From Bacteroidota bacterium (GTDB taxonomy: Bacteria; Bacteroidota; Bacteroidia; JAADEI01), in contig JAJRPU010000161.1 in the NCBI GenBank assembly GCA_024280615.1, forward strand, positions 1-12,578: 12,578 nt of DNA, in the 5' to 3' direction. The position numbers and the translations under genes are program-made. Under the pieces are notes generated by a model, which saw nothing but the letters and a program-made list of their open reading frames with translations, was not told where the DNA came from and did not search any database. Positions 1-6,969 of the stretch are shown here, piece after piece. Position 1 is the first letter of the stretch, and every line of letters begins with the position of its first letter.

Positions 1-335
1 TCTATACCCATTTTCATAGCAAGGAACTTGCATAAGCCCATTTCTTCTGAGGAAATAGTTCCATCAACAGCCATTATGATCATAAGTTCTTTAATGTGTT
101 CCTCTTTTTCCTGCTGGTTTTCAGGAATGTAAGGTTGTGCATTAGCAGGCAAGTTGGTTATTACTTGTAAATCTCTATCTGAAAACCCAGCTTTTCGGGC
201 TTTGTTGATGATATACTGTATCTCTTCATTAGTTATTTTACCATCTGCAAATGCAATGGCAAGCATATTCTGCAACCTACGCAATTGTTTCTGTCTGTCT
301 TCGCCTCCCATTTGTCCTTGGTCCGTCATAGGCAT
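1..335 (-). CDS. TerB-like protein, partial (C-terminus beyond window)
   Basis: The first 111 residues are visible on the minus strand and the protein continues past the left edge. It is soluble and helical, with no signal peptide. Two similar acidic stretches are present: FADGKITNEE near residue 35 and AVDGTISSEE near residue 90. A repeated 'D-G-x-I-(S/T)-x-E-E' pattern is typical of the TerB / DjlA-N-like fold (tellurite-resistance TerB family), whose acidic loops are thought to bind metal; the biochemical role of such stand-alone proteins is not settled. The start ATG at 335 overlaps the ahcY stop as TAATG, which implies translational coupling. A second in-frame ATG lies two codons later at 329. 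Linkage to ahcY does not by itself imply a role in the methyl cycle. The family call is from motif pattern only. Confidence 0.6.
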   Translation of the reverse strand, partial: MPMTDQGQMGGEDRQKQLRRLQNMLAIAFADGKITNEEIQYIINKARKAGFSDRDLQVITNLPANAQPYIPENQQEKEEHIKELMIIMAVDGTISSEEMGLCKFLAMKMGI

Positions 336-1672
336 TAATATCTGTACCAGTCTGGTTTGAAGGGACCATCGGGCGAAATGCCGAGATATTCAGCTTGTTC
401 TGGACGTAATCTTTCAAGACTTGCTCCCAATGCTGGCAGGTGCAATCGTGCCACTTCTTCGTCAAGGATTCTGGGTAATCTGTGCACACCGGGCTTATAT
501 TGGTCTCCTTTAAGCCACAGTTCCATTTGTGCCAGAACTTGATTTGAGAATGAACAAGACATAACGAAGGGGGGATGTCCAGTAGCAAGGGAAAGGTTGA
601 GCAGACGCCCCTCGGCAAGGACAATAATGGGTTTTCCGTCAACAACATATCTGTGAACATAAGGTCTAATTTCTTCCTTAGTATGTCCATAGTTTTTGTC
701 AAGCCATTCCACGTCTATCTCAACATTGAAGTGTCCAATGTTTCCAAGTATGGCATTTGGTTTGAGTAGCTTAAAGTGTTCTTCTGTAATGACTTTATAA
801 CAGCCTGTGGCGGTAATAACAAGGTCTGCTCTGGGCAGTGCTTCGGCAAGAGTTTTGACCTCCAAACCTTCCATAGCTGCTTGCAAAGCGAGAATGGGGT
901 CCACCTCAACGACGATGACGTGGGCACCAAGGGATTTCAATCCTTGCACACAGCCTTTACCAACGTCTCCATAACCCACCACAACGGCTGTCTTGCCACC
1001 TATCATTATATCTGTTCCACGCTTCAAGCCGTCAAGAAGCGATTCCCGAATACCATAAATATTATCAAATTTTGACTTGGTAACAGAATCATTAACAGCA
1101 ATAGCCGGAAAGGGTAGCTTGCCTTCTTCAGCTAATTGACGTAGTCTCATGACACCTGTTGTCGTCTCTTCTGAAACTCCCTTGATTTGCTTTGCTATTT
1201 CAGGGAATTCTTCAAGGACAAGCGTAGTCAGGTCTCCCCCATCATCCAGCAAAAGGTTAGCGGGTCGGTCAAAACTTCCAAAGAACAGTGTTTGAGCAAC
1301 AGCCCACCAGTACTCCTCTTCTGTTTCTCCTTTCCATGCGAAGACAGGAATGCCACGCTTGGCTATCGCAGCAGCTGCATAATCATTAGTTGTTAGCGGA
1401 TTGCAAGAGGACCACCTTACTTCAGCTCCCAGCTCAACAAGGGTTTCAATAAGCACTGCGGTCTCAACGGTCATGTGAACGGACCCGGCAATACGAGCAC
1501 CCTTCAAAGGTTTTTCTTTTCCATATTTCTTTTGCAATTCCACCAGGCCGGGCATCTCAAGCTTGGCAAACTCTATCATTTTCTCGCCCTGTTCTGCAAG
1601 ATTCATATCTTTCACCTTGTATGGCAGAGCCGGGTCTATCTCTATGCTTGAATATCTTGTTGTCTTCTTCAT
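335..1672 (-). CDS. ahcY: S-adenosylhomocysteinase (SAH hydrolase)
   Basis: Cytosolic enzyme that reversibly splits S-adenosylhomocysteine into adenosine and homocysteine, removing the product inhibitor of SAM-dependent methyltransferases. It is 445 residues and complete. Visible motifs are the substrate region around LLDDGGDLT (141-149), VNDSVTKSKFDN (193-204, with the conserved Lys and Asp), the NAD-binding loop GYGDVGKG (233-240), GHFNVEID (313-320), HPPFVMSCSFSNQ (366-378) and the C-terminal tail that reaches NAD of a neighbouring subunit. That tail reads KPDWYRY; the more usual form is KPDHYRY. The frame stays open for 45 codons upstream, but that extension is hydrophobic and unlike the family, so the ATG at 1672 before KKTTRYSS is chosen. 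No Shine-Dalgarno sequence is seen. An exact TAnnTTTG box lies 21 bases upstream. The stop overlaps the start of the TerB-like gene. Confidence 0.97.
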   Translation of the reverse strand: MKKTTRYSSIEIDPALPYKVKDMNLAEQGEKMIEFAKLEMPGLVELQKKYGKEKPLKGARIAGSVHMTVETAVLIETLVELGAEVRWSSCNPLTTNDYAAAAIAKRGIPVFAWKGETEEEYWWAVAQTLFFGSFDRPANLLLDDGGDLTTLVLEEFPEIAKQIKGVSEETTTGVMRLRQLAEEGKLPFPAIAVNDSVTKSKFDNIYGIRESLLDGLKRGTDIMIGGKTAVVVGYGDVGKGCVQGLKSLGAHVIVVEVDPILALQAAMEGLEVKTLAEALPRADLVITATGCYKVITEEHFKLLKPNAILGNIGHFNVEIDVEWLDKNYGHTKEEIRPYVHRYVVDGKPIIVLAEGRLLNLSLATGHPPFVMSCSFSNQVLAQMELWLKGDQYKPGVHRLPRILDEEVARLHLPALGASLERLRPEQAEYLGISPDGPFKPDWYRY

Positions 1673-1693
1673 CGTGTTGCTTTTATTTGGTCT

Positions 1694-1701
1694 CAAAGAT
1701 A
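1694..1701 (-). promoter_or_regulatory. Putative Bacteroidota-type -7 box for ahcY
   Basis: On the minus strand this reads TATCTTTG, an exact match to the Bacteroidota -7 consensus TAnnTTTG. It ends 21 bases before the ahcY ATG at 1672, the same distance as the box in front of the potassium channel gene. No convincing TTG/TTTG -33 element sits 17-23 bases upstream (only TGTG there), so the assignment is tentative. Confidence 0.4.
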
Positions 1702-1738
1702 GGCACAAATAGAGAAACACATTTTCGGAATAAACAAT

Positions 1739-1865
1739 AAAGTAACACAGAGTAGGAATAAAAAAACAGAGCCCAGAAAAATTAATCACACAGGACACAG
1801 AGGGCACATAAAGTTTCGTTGAAAATAGACTCTTATTTTTACTCTGTGCCTTCCTCCGTGGTAAA
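1739..1865. repeat. Degenerate CACAGAG intergenic repeats, partly inverted
   Basis: This fills most of the 197-base gap between pyrB and ahcY. On the plus strand, 1787-1813 reads as three 9-base units, CACACAGGA, CACAGAGGG and CACATAAAG, and a further CACAGAGTA lies at 1746-1754. On the minus strand, 1839-1863 carries CCACGGAGGA and CACAGAGTA. The 16 bases at 1746-1761 and the reverse complement of 1833-1848 (CACAGAGTAAAAATAA) agree at 14 positions, so the ends could pair. Similar 'ACCACAGAGGACACAGAG' strings occur between genes in many unrelated environmental bacteria; I recall this but could not search. No coding potential is seen here. Confidence 0.6.
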
Positions 1866-1869
1866 AAAC

Positions 1870-2790
1870 TCAGTTCTTAACCTGAGCGAGCAAGTAGAGA
1901 AGAGCCATTCTGACTGCTACGCCATGCTTCACTTGAGAAAGTATCCATGAAACGTTGCTTTCAGCAACAGAGGTGTCTATTTCTACGCCCGGATTCATGG
2001 GTCCGGGATGCATAATCCATATTTTCCTATCAATTTTAGCGAGTCTTTCTGGGGTCAAGCCATAGTCTCTGTTGTAGGCTTCTAAGGAAGGTATTAGCCC
2101 CTGTTTCTGGCGTTCTTTTTGGAGTCGCAGGGCTATTACCACGTCTGCCCAGTTGAGTGCTTCGTCAATGTCGTAAGTCAATTGAATGTTTTCTCTTTTC
2201 ATTTGAGCGGGCAATAGGGCAGGAGGTCCGCAAAGCATCACTTCGGCACCGAGTTTGAGGAAAGCTACTGTGTCTGACCTTGCAACCCGCGAATGTAGTA
2301 TGTCACCAACTATTGCTATACGAACGTTTTGGAGCGTCCCAAGGAAATACTTTATTGTGAAAGCGTCTAAGAGAGCCTGAGTGGGATGGGCATGGGTGCC
2401 ATCGCCAGCATTGATTACCCGAGCGGACACGTTTTGAGCGACCCAATGTGCTGCCCCGAGCCATTTGTGTCGCACCACCATAAAATCAAATCCCATAGCA
2501 TCAAGGGTCTTTAGGGTGTCGTATAGTGTTTCACCTTTTTGCAGAGATGAACTGCTTGTGTCAAAGTGGATAACGTTTGCCGACAGGTTCCGAGCAGCCA
2601 ATTCAAAACTTATTCGTGTTCTGGTGGATGGCTCAAAAAATAGGGTTACCATTGAGAAATCTTTTAGAGCGGGAAATTTCCTAACGCCCCTGTTCATGAA
2701 GTTTAAGAACCTTTCCGCAAGGGTGAACACAGATTCTATGTCCTGTGCAGAGAGATAGCTTATTTCCAGTAGATGCTTATGCCTCCACAT
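1870..2790 (-). CDS. pyrB: Aspartate carbamoyltransferase, catalytic chain
   Basis: Cytosolic enzyme that joins carbamoyl phosphate and L-aspartate into N-carbamoyl-aspartate, the committed step of pyrimidine synthesis. At 306 residues it has the usual length for a catalytic chain. Visible motifs are the carbamoyl-phosphate loop FFEPSTRTRISFE (51-63), the SLQKGE loop (82-87) whose Lys reaches the neighbouring subunit, HPTQALLDAF (135-144), GDILHSRVARS (162-172), LRLQKER (221-227) and HPGPMNPGVEI (261-271). The last often reads HPGPMNRGVEI, so Pro replaces Arg. The motifs fit aspartate rather than ornithine carbamoyltransferase. It starts 13 bases after the CDP-alcohol phosphatidyltransferase stop and so is probably co-transcribed with it. 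No regulatory chain pyrI and no pyrR lie nearby. Confidence 0.96.
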   Translation of the reverse strand: MWRHKHLLEISYLSAQDIESVFTLAERFLNFMNRGVRKFPALKDFSMVTLFFEPSTRTRISFELAARNLSANVIHFDTSSSSLQKGETLYDTLKTLDAMGFDFMVVRHKWLGAAHWVAQNVSARVINAGDGTHAHPTQALLDAFTIKYFLGTLQNVRIAIVGDILHSRVARSDTVAFLKLGAEVMLCGPPALLPAQMKRENIQLTYDIDEALNWADVVIALRLQKERQKQGLIPSLEAYNRDYGLTPERLAKIDRKIWIMHPGPMNPGVEIDTSVAESNVSWILSQVKHGVAVRMALLYLLAQVKN

Positions 2791-2803
2791 ATCAGATACA
2801 AAA

Positions 2804-3565
2804 CTAAGCCTTTCTGGGCTTTATGAACGGAGCAGTAAACAAGACGACTAACCAGATTATGCCTCCAATTAACTCAAAAGTTAAAAACAAGCAGGGGACT
2901 TGCAAAATAAGCAACATGCCCAGGAGAAGCATGTGGATGCCCAGACCCCACAGGCTCAGGACACTGAGTAAAACCTTGTCTTTTGAAATTCTCTTTAGGT
3001 AGGGAAATATAGTTGCAATAGTGTGTATGGCTAAATCCTGCCAGCCATAGTAAATAACGTATAGAAGCCAGAATGGAAAAGCAATTGTTGAACTGGGCTG
3101 TTTGAATTCAAGAGGCTTGCTTGTCGTGTCCCCCCCACTTAAATGCCTGTAAATCACAAAGAAGTAGTTCATAGCAGTTACTTCAAGGTGCATAAACAGC
3201 CACACAGTAAAGGCTACCCAGCCATTACCACAAATTTGGTATAAACCATAAATCCATAATGTGTTCAAGATGGCATCGGCTATTGAATCGGCATATCTGC
3301 CCACTAAGGATGGCTTTCCCCTGAGGCGAGCCAATGACCCATCCACTGAATCCAGAACATTCTTTATGAGAACAAGTATGCCAGCGAAAACAAATTGTTC
3401 CTTTAAAATCAGGAAATACGCCACAATACCTACTACAAGAAAGACAAAGGTTACCACAATAGGATGAATCTTTAAAGGCAGAAGCAACTTAGCGATGGCG
3501 ACAGCCAGCGGACGTGCCCAATCAGAAAAATCTATGAACCTATGTTGCTTGGGAACCTTATCCAT
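2804..3565 (-). CDS. CDP-alcohol phosphatidyltransferase family membrane protein
   Basis: Integral inner-membrane enzyme that would transfer a phospho-alcohol group from a CDP-alcohol, such as CDP-diacylglycerol, onto an acceptor alcohol. The full family signature D-x2-D-G-x2-A-R-x8-G-x3-D-x3-D is present: Asp72, Asp75, Gly76, Ala79, Arg80, Gly89, Asp93 and Asp97. All four metal-binding aspartates are kept, so it should be active. Roughly six hydrophobic segments are visible (about 36-54, 58-71, 99-111, 117-138, 161-173 and 199-246 as a pair or more). At 253 residues it is longer than the typical PgsA. The substrate cannot be told; the RHLSGGDTTSKPLEF loop gives no hint. The ATG at 3565 overlaps the upstream stop as TGATG; a GTG one codon earlier at 3568 would give GTGA. 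It lies between a porin-like gene and pyrB. Confidence 0.88.
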   Translation of the reverse strand: MDKVPKQHRFIDFSDWARPLAVAIAKLLLPLKIHPIVVTFVFLVVGIVAYFLILKEQFVFAGILVLIKNVLDSVDGSLARLRGKPSLVGRYADSIADAILNTLWIYGLYQICGNGWVAFTVWLFMHLEVTAMNYFFVIYRHLSGGDTTSKPLEFKQPSSTIAFPFWLLYVIYYGWQDLAIHTIATIFPYLKRISKDKVLLSVLSLWGLGIHMLLLGMLLILQVPCLFLTFELIGGIIWLVVLFTAPFIKPRKA

Positions 3566-4818
3566 CACTTGACTGCCTTTGAAATGTTAAGTCTAATCGT
3601 TGTCCAGATAACATATCCGTTCTTGGACACGTAACCTATTTTAGGAAGGGAATGCAAATCTCTTAAATACTGTGACAAGTGTCCATAGGTACCAGAAAGT
3701 TCAAAAACGACCTTCTGGTTGACGTAAGAAACACACAAAGAGCCTTCGGAAGATAAGTGAGGTGTGTAAGGAGCAGGAGGATATAGTGTCCTGAACAGGG
3801 ACGCTATGGCTTGAAACCGCCAGTTCTTAATTTTTACGCCCACAGTGCTTTCCACTTGCATCAACCCAGTGTACCCCCAATCAGACGGATTTATATACCA
3901 ATCCAGAAGCCCATAATACCTATGCCACAAGCCCATTTCGGCATAAAACGACCCTTCAAAATCGTTCATAGTTCCCATTGGTTGACCGCTCAGAACCACT
4001 GCAGACACTTGCCCGTAAAGTTTTTTAACCTGTCCTGTTGCCCTCAGGACAAACATAAATGCTCTGATGGGAATCCTTGTAGTTCCTTTCAGTGGAACCA
4101 CTCTGTCTGTTACGCCAAACTGAAAATATCCTTCAAGAAACAGATTAACAGAGGCTTTCCCGTTTAGTATCCTGACTGGTAGTTGTCCGCCAGCAGTATG
4201 TCGCCATACCCAGAATGAGTCTCTGCCCATGCGATATTCACTCAAACCAGTGAGGAAGAAACTATCCCTTTGGATATGCACTATGTGGAAACCCCGTTGC
4301 ATAAGTGAAGCCACTAACTCAAACTCAGGTGGGAAGAACCAACCGCCCCCAATCTCAAAATCCCATTTGGACACGGAACATCTGACTCTGACCATGTCCG
4401 GATATGCCACAACTAAATTCCAATCCTCAATTCCAAATATCCTTCCAGTTCCGAATGTAACAGCCTGTCGCCCCGCTCTGACTTCTAAGTATCTAAAAGG
4501 TTTCCAACTTATCCAGTTTTCGCCAGCATATACAGTAGCTAATCGGGAATATTCGTAAGGTTGCATGGTTCGTGAAGTGTAACTTGTCCAACGATGGGCT
4601 ATTTCAAAACTTGTTTTAACTGTTATTTGTCCTGTTTTTAACAGCATAAACGGCGTAAATCTTTGTTCTGTGAGAAATGGACTACTATAGCGATAAACAA
4701 GGAAATTACGTCCTGTTTGAACCCGCAGGAAGGCGTCAATGCCAACAGATAGGGAATCAACATTTTGTGAAGAACTAGAAGTATTAGATAAAAAAGCCAA
4801 TAATAGTAAGACTTTCAT
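3565..4818 (-). CDS. Outer-membrane beta-barrel protein, alginate-export/porin-like
   Basis: Predicted secreted outer-membrane protein of 417 residues. A signal peptide is clear: MKVLLLLAFL followed by a Ser/Thr-rich stretch to about residue 18. The rest shows alternating polar/aromatic strands typical of a beta-barrel, rich in Trp, Tyr and Phe, with no soluble domain. The segment VRAGRQAVTFGTGRIFGIED (113-132) resembles the 'GRQ...G..R' region of the alginate-export/porin family (PF13372 type). That similarity is recalled rather than searched, and the transported substrate is unknown. The last strand is GYVIWTTIRLN, followed by a short charged tail instead of a terminal aromatic. The open frame begins at 4851, but the ATG at 4818 directly precedes the signal peptide. 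A near-consensus box TATCTTTA lies at 4825-4832. It heads the apparent operon with the phosphatidyltransferase and pyrB. Confidence 0.7.
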   Translation of the reverse strand: MKVLLLLAFLSNTSSSSQNVDSLSVGIDAFLRVQTGRNFLVYRYSSPFLTEQRFTPFMLLKTGQITVKTSFEIAHRWTSYTSRTMQPYEYSRLATVYAGENWISWKPFRYLEVRAGRQAVTFGTGRIFGIEDWNLVVAYPDMVRVRCSVSKWDFEIGGGWFFPPEFELVASLMQRGFHIVHIQRDSFFLTGLSEYRMGRDSFWVWRHTAGGQLPVRILNGKASVNLFLEGYFQFGVTDRVVPLKGTTRIPIRAFMFVLRATGQVKKLYGQVSAVVLSGQPMGTMNDFEGSFYAEMGLWHRYYGLLDWYINPSDWGYTGLMQVESTVGVKIKNWRFQAIASLFRTLYPPAPYTPHLSSEGSLCVSYVNQKVVFELSGTYGHLSQYLRDLHSLPKIGYVSKNGYVIWTTIRLNISKAVK

Positions 4819-4868
4819 AATGTGTAAAGATATGTAAGCCCGGGGAGGCAAAATTGCAACAAGTTGTA

Positions 4869-4876
4869 TATATTCG
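4869..4876 (+). promoter_or_regulatory. Possible -7 box for the restriction-modification genes
   Basis: TATATTCG differs from TAnnTTTG at one base and ends 24 bases before the methyltransferase ATG. A short inverted repeat, CAAC-AA-GTTG (4857-4866), lies immediately upstream and could be an operator, although no control-protein gene is present. This 82-base divergent gap must hold promoters for both directions. Weak evidence. Confidence 0.2.
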
Positions 4877-4900
4877 TAAGAGCCTGAAGAGTATTAACTT

Positions 4901-6091
4901 ATGACATGGGAAAAAATAAAGGAGGAAATTTATCGGTCAGTTGACATTAAGAAAAACCTTGAAAAGATAGGCAATGATTTAACTTTTGCAGATGTTCCCG
5001 AGCATGTTAGGACCAAACATGTTCATCGTTTGCATCCTTATTTAGGCAAGTTTATTCCTCAGCTTGTAGAAGTGTTTTTAAAGAAGTTTTTTAAGCCTGG
5101 ACAGCACGTATTGGACCCATTCTCAGGTTCTGGAACCACTCTTGTGGAAGCTAATGTACTTGGAATTCACGCAACAGGAATAGAGCTTTCGCCATTTAAT
5201 GTTCTAATCCAGCGCGTTAAGACAGCTAAATATGATATTCCTCTACTGAAAAAAGAACTATACGATGCCTTAGGGCGCTTAGAACGATTCATTAACAGAA
5301 AAAAGACTCTATTTAATTTTGAAGCAAAGGACATAGATGTAGACAGTGTAAGCGATTATTTGAAAAAATGGTATGCACCACAAGCACTTAAAGAACTTTT
5401 ATTCTACAAAAGAATAATTAATGACTATACTTACAAAGACGTAATGAAGATTATTCTTTCGCGGGCAGCTAGGTCAGCTAGAATGATTCCTCATTATGAA
5501 CTGGCGCGACCTAAGGAGCCAGTCACTAAGCCATATTGGTGTAAGAAACATAAACGCATTTGTGAACCCGTAAGAGAAGCCTATAAATTCCTGCATAGAT
5601 ACACTAGGGACATATTGGAAAGAATCATTGAGTTTGATAATCTGAGGACAGATGCCCAAATAAATATAATTCAAGGTGATACGAGGTTTGTCCATATTCC
5701 TGAAAACTCTCAATTTGACGGAGTTTTTACTTCCCCGCCATACATAGGTGTTATAGACTACCATGAGCAACACAGATATGCTTATGAACTGCTTGACATA
5801 CCAAGATTTGACGACCATGAGATAGGTCCTGCAAGCAAGGGACAAAGCAAAAAAGCACAGCAAGAATATTTTGATGATATGGTTAAAGCATTACATAATA
5901 TTCTAAGATATGTGAGAAAAGGGGGAAACGTTTTCATAGTTGCAAATGACAAGTTCAACCTTTATCCTACAATTGGCAAAACAGTGGGATTGAAACTGAT
6001 TGATGTATATAATAGACCAGTTCTTATGAGAACAGAACGAACAGGCAAAACTTATTATGAAAGCATATTTCACTTTGTGTTTGAGGGATGA
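4901..6091 (+). CDS. DNA methyltransferase of a type II restriction-modification system (amino-group, N4-cytosine likely)
   Basis: SAM-dependent DNA methylase of 396 residues. Visible in order: a motif-X-like HPYLGKF (45-51), the SAM-binding motif I DPFSGSGTT (72-80), motif II GIELSP (93-98), a long variable region (about 110-265, likely target recognition) and the catalytic motif IV TSPPY (277-281) followed by IGVIDYHEQHRYAYEL. The order X-I-variable-IV is that of the alpha-class amino-methyltransferases. A Ser-Pro-Pro-Tyr motif is usual for N4-cytosine methylases, though it does not exclude N6-adenine. A pair of cysteines, Cys214 and Cys221, with His217 lies in the variable region. It is paired with a TdeIII/MjaII-like endonuclease downstream; members of that family that I recall recognise GGNCC, so that site is a reasonable but untested guess. 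All motifs look intact. No Shine-Dalgarno sequence precedes the start. Confidence 0.9.
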   Translation: MTWEKIKEEIYRSVDIKKNLEKIGNDLTFADVPEHVRTKHVHRLHPYLGKFIPQLVEVFLKKFFKPGQHVLDPFSGSGTTLVEANVLGIHATGIELSPFNVLIQRVKTAKYDIPLLKKELYDALGRLERFINRKKTLFNFEAKDIDVDSVSDYLKKWYAPQALKELLFYKRIINDYTYKDVMKIILSRAARSARMIPHYELARPKEPVTKPYWCKKHKRICEPVREAYKFLHRYTRDILERIIEFDNLRTDAQINIIQGDTRFVHIPENSQFDGVFTSPPYIGVIDYHEQHRYAYELLDIPRFDDHEIGPASKGQSKKAQQEYFDDMVKALHNILRYVRKGGNVFIVANDKFNLYPTIGKTVGLKLIDVYNRPVLMRTERTGKTYYESIFHFVFEG

Positions 6092-6159
6092 AATGTAAGG
6101 TTATGGCTAAAATAGAATCATCTATTAGACAGGCATCAAAGATATGCTTATTAGAGTAG
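6088..6159 (+). other. Short frame overlapping the methyltransferase stop: probable displaced N-terminus of the endonuclease
   Basis: The ATG at 6088 overlaps the methyltransferase stop as ATGA, the usual layout for coupled translation, and a second in-frame ATG lies at 6103. The frame gives MKCKVMAKIESSIRQASK and five more residues before TAG at 6157. The main endonuclease frame is open back to 6129, so the two frames overlap over about 30 bases. A change of -1 after the codon at 6138-6140 region would read ASKDMLIRVV, a natural helical N-terminus leading into the endonuclease. This could be a true frameshift mutation, a sequencing or assembly error, or a regulated frameshift; the sequence alone cannot decide. 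Confidence 0.45.
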
Positions 6160-6929
6160 TAACACAAAAGTTGCGAGAATACAAACCTGAAACTGAGAAT
6201 ATGCCCTTTCATTATAGGCTTATTGGTAAAGATAAATATGCCATATTTTCCTTTATACAATCAATCAATACGACCTTTGGAATGTCTATTTGGGAACAAA
6301 CCGCTTTGTTACTTGCAAAGCCTAAGTGGACAAAAGTTCAAAGACAAGTAGATGTGGTAAACAAAAGGATAATTTCTTGTAGGACAGTAAACAATAATTC
6401 TGAGAGAAAGGTGTTTGATAAGATGTTGAGAGCTATTGATGAATATATGATAGAATTACGTGATGGGAAGAGGGAAGCAAGCAAGCGTTATGAGATTTCA
6501 CTATTGAGAAAACAATTTGGTCAAGGACGTCTTTTAACTATTGATAAAGAATGTGCAGATTTGTATTTGCGAAGCAAGAGCGGTAAAGAATACTTTATTG
6601 ATATAACCAGTGCAAAACCAAATATGAAGGAATTCAAAGCTATGAAAAAGAAAATCCTAATCTGGCAGGCAATCCGACTTACTGGATATCCAAAGAGAAA
6701 GGTAGAAGGGAGGATAGCCATTCCTTATAATCCGTATGCTCCCCAGCCATATGAGCGCTGGACATTAAGGGGATTGTATGATTTGAAAAGAAGTGAAGTG
6801 ATGATTGGCAAAGAGTTTTGGAATTTCATTGCCCAAGAAGATGTCTACTGTGATTTGCTTGAAGTGTTTGAAGAAGCAGGAAAAACTTTGAAGCCAATCA
6901 TTGACAAGACTTTTGCACAATTTAGATAA
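6144..6929 (+). CDS. TdeIII/MjaII-like type II restriction endonuclease (N-terminus probably frameshifted)
   Basis: Predicted restriction endonuclease partner of the upstream methylase; 261 residues in the open frame. Recognised from the family-like blocks ETENMPFHYRLIGKD (16-30), FIQSINTTFGMSIWEQ (37-52), YFIDITSAKPNMKEF (150-164), RIAIPYNPYAPQPYERWTLR (190-209) and IGKEFWNFI (221-229), which match my memory of the TdeIII family (PF09520). The catalytic region should be a PD-(D/E)xK core: Asp139 in ADLYLR, then Asp153-Ile-Thr155. A Lys is expected where Thr155 stands, so activity is doubtful unless Lys158 or another residue substitutes. The ATG at 6144 lies 52 bases after the methylase stop with no ribosome-binding site, and family members probably begin earlier. 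A displaced N-terminal frame lies at 6088-6159. Confidence 0.75.
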   Translation: MLIRVVTQKLREYKPETENMPFHYRLIGKDKYAIFSFIQSINTTFGMSIWEQTALLLAKPKWTKVQRQVDVVNKRIISCRTVNNNSERKVFDKMLRAIDEYMIELRDGKREASKRYEISLLRKQFGQGRLLTIDKECADLYLRSKSGKEYFIDITSAKPNMKEFKAMKKKILIWQAIRLTGYPKRKVEGRIAIPYNPYAPQPYERWTLRGLYDLKRSEVMIGKEFWNFIAQEDVYCDLLEVFEEAGKTLKPIIDKTFAQFR

Positions 6930-6944
6930 ATTGTTATAACTTTG
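6912..6944 (+). promoter_or_regulatory. Putative Bacteroidota-type promoter for the helical-repeat gene
   Basis: TTTG at 6912-6915 and TAACTTTG at 6937-6944 are separated by 21 bases, matching the TTG-N17-23-TAnnTTTG promoter form described for Bacteroidota. It overlaps the end of the endonuclease gene and ends 25 bases before the next ATG, which suggests the downstream gene can be transcribed on its own. This is the only site in the window with both elements at the expected spacing. Confidence 0.5.
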
Positions 6945-6969
6945 AAGCCCACTCATAACAAAGGGCAAC

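Noticed and set aside
277..702. 141-codon minus-strand open frame with other overlapping frames inside ahcY
   Set aside because: It is in another frame of the clear ahcY gene and its translation has no family-like pattern.
1673..1807. 45-codon N-terminal extension of the ahcY frame
   Set aside because: It is hydrophobic and Cys-rich, unlike SAH hydrolases, lies in the repeat-bearing gap and spans the putative promoter; the ATG at 1672 matches the family start.
1673..1869. SAH or SAM riboswitch upstream of ahcY
   Set aside because: No recognisable riboswitch core was found; the gap is explained by CACAGAG repeats and a likely promoter only about 21 bases from the start.
4856..4867. Inverted repeat CAAC-AA-GTTG as a control-protein operator for the restriction-modification genes
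   Set aside because: It is only four bases per arm and no controller gene is present; chance is the simpler explanation.
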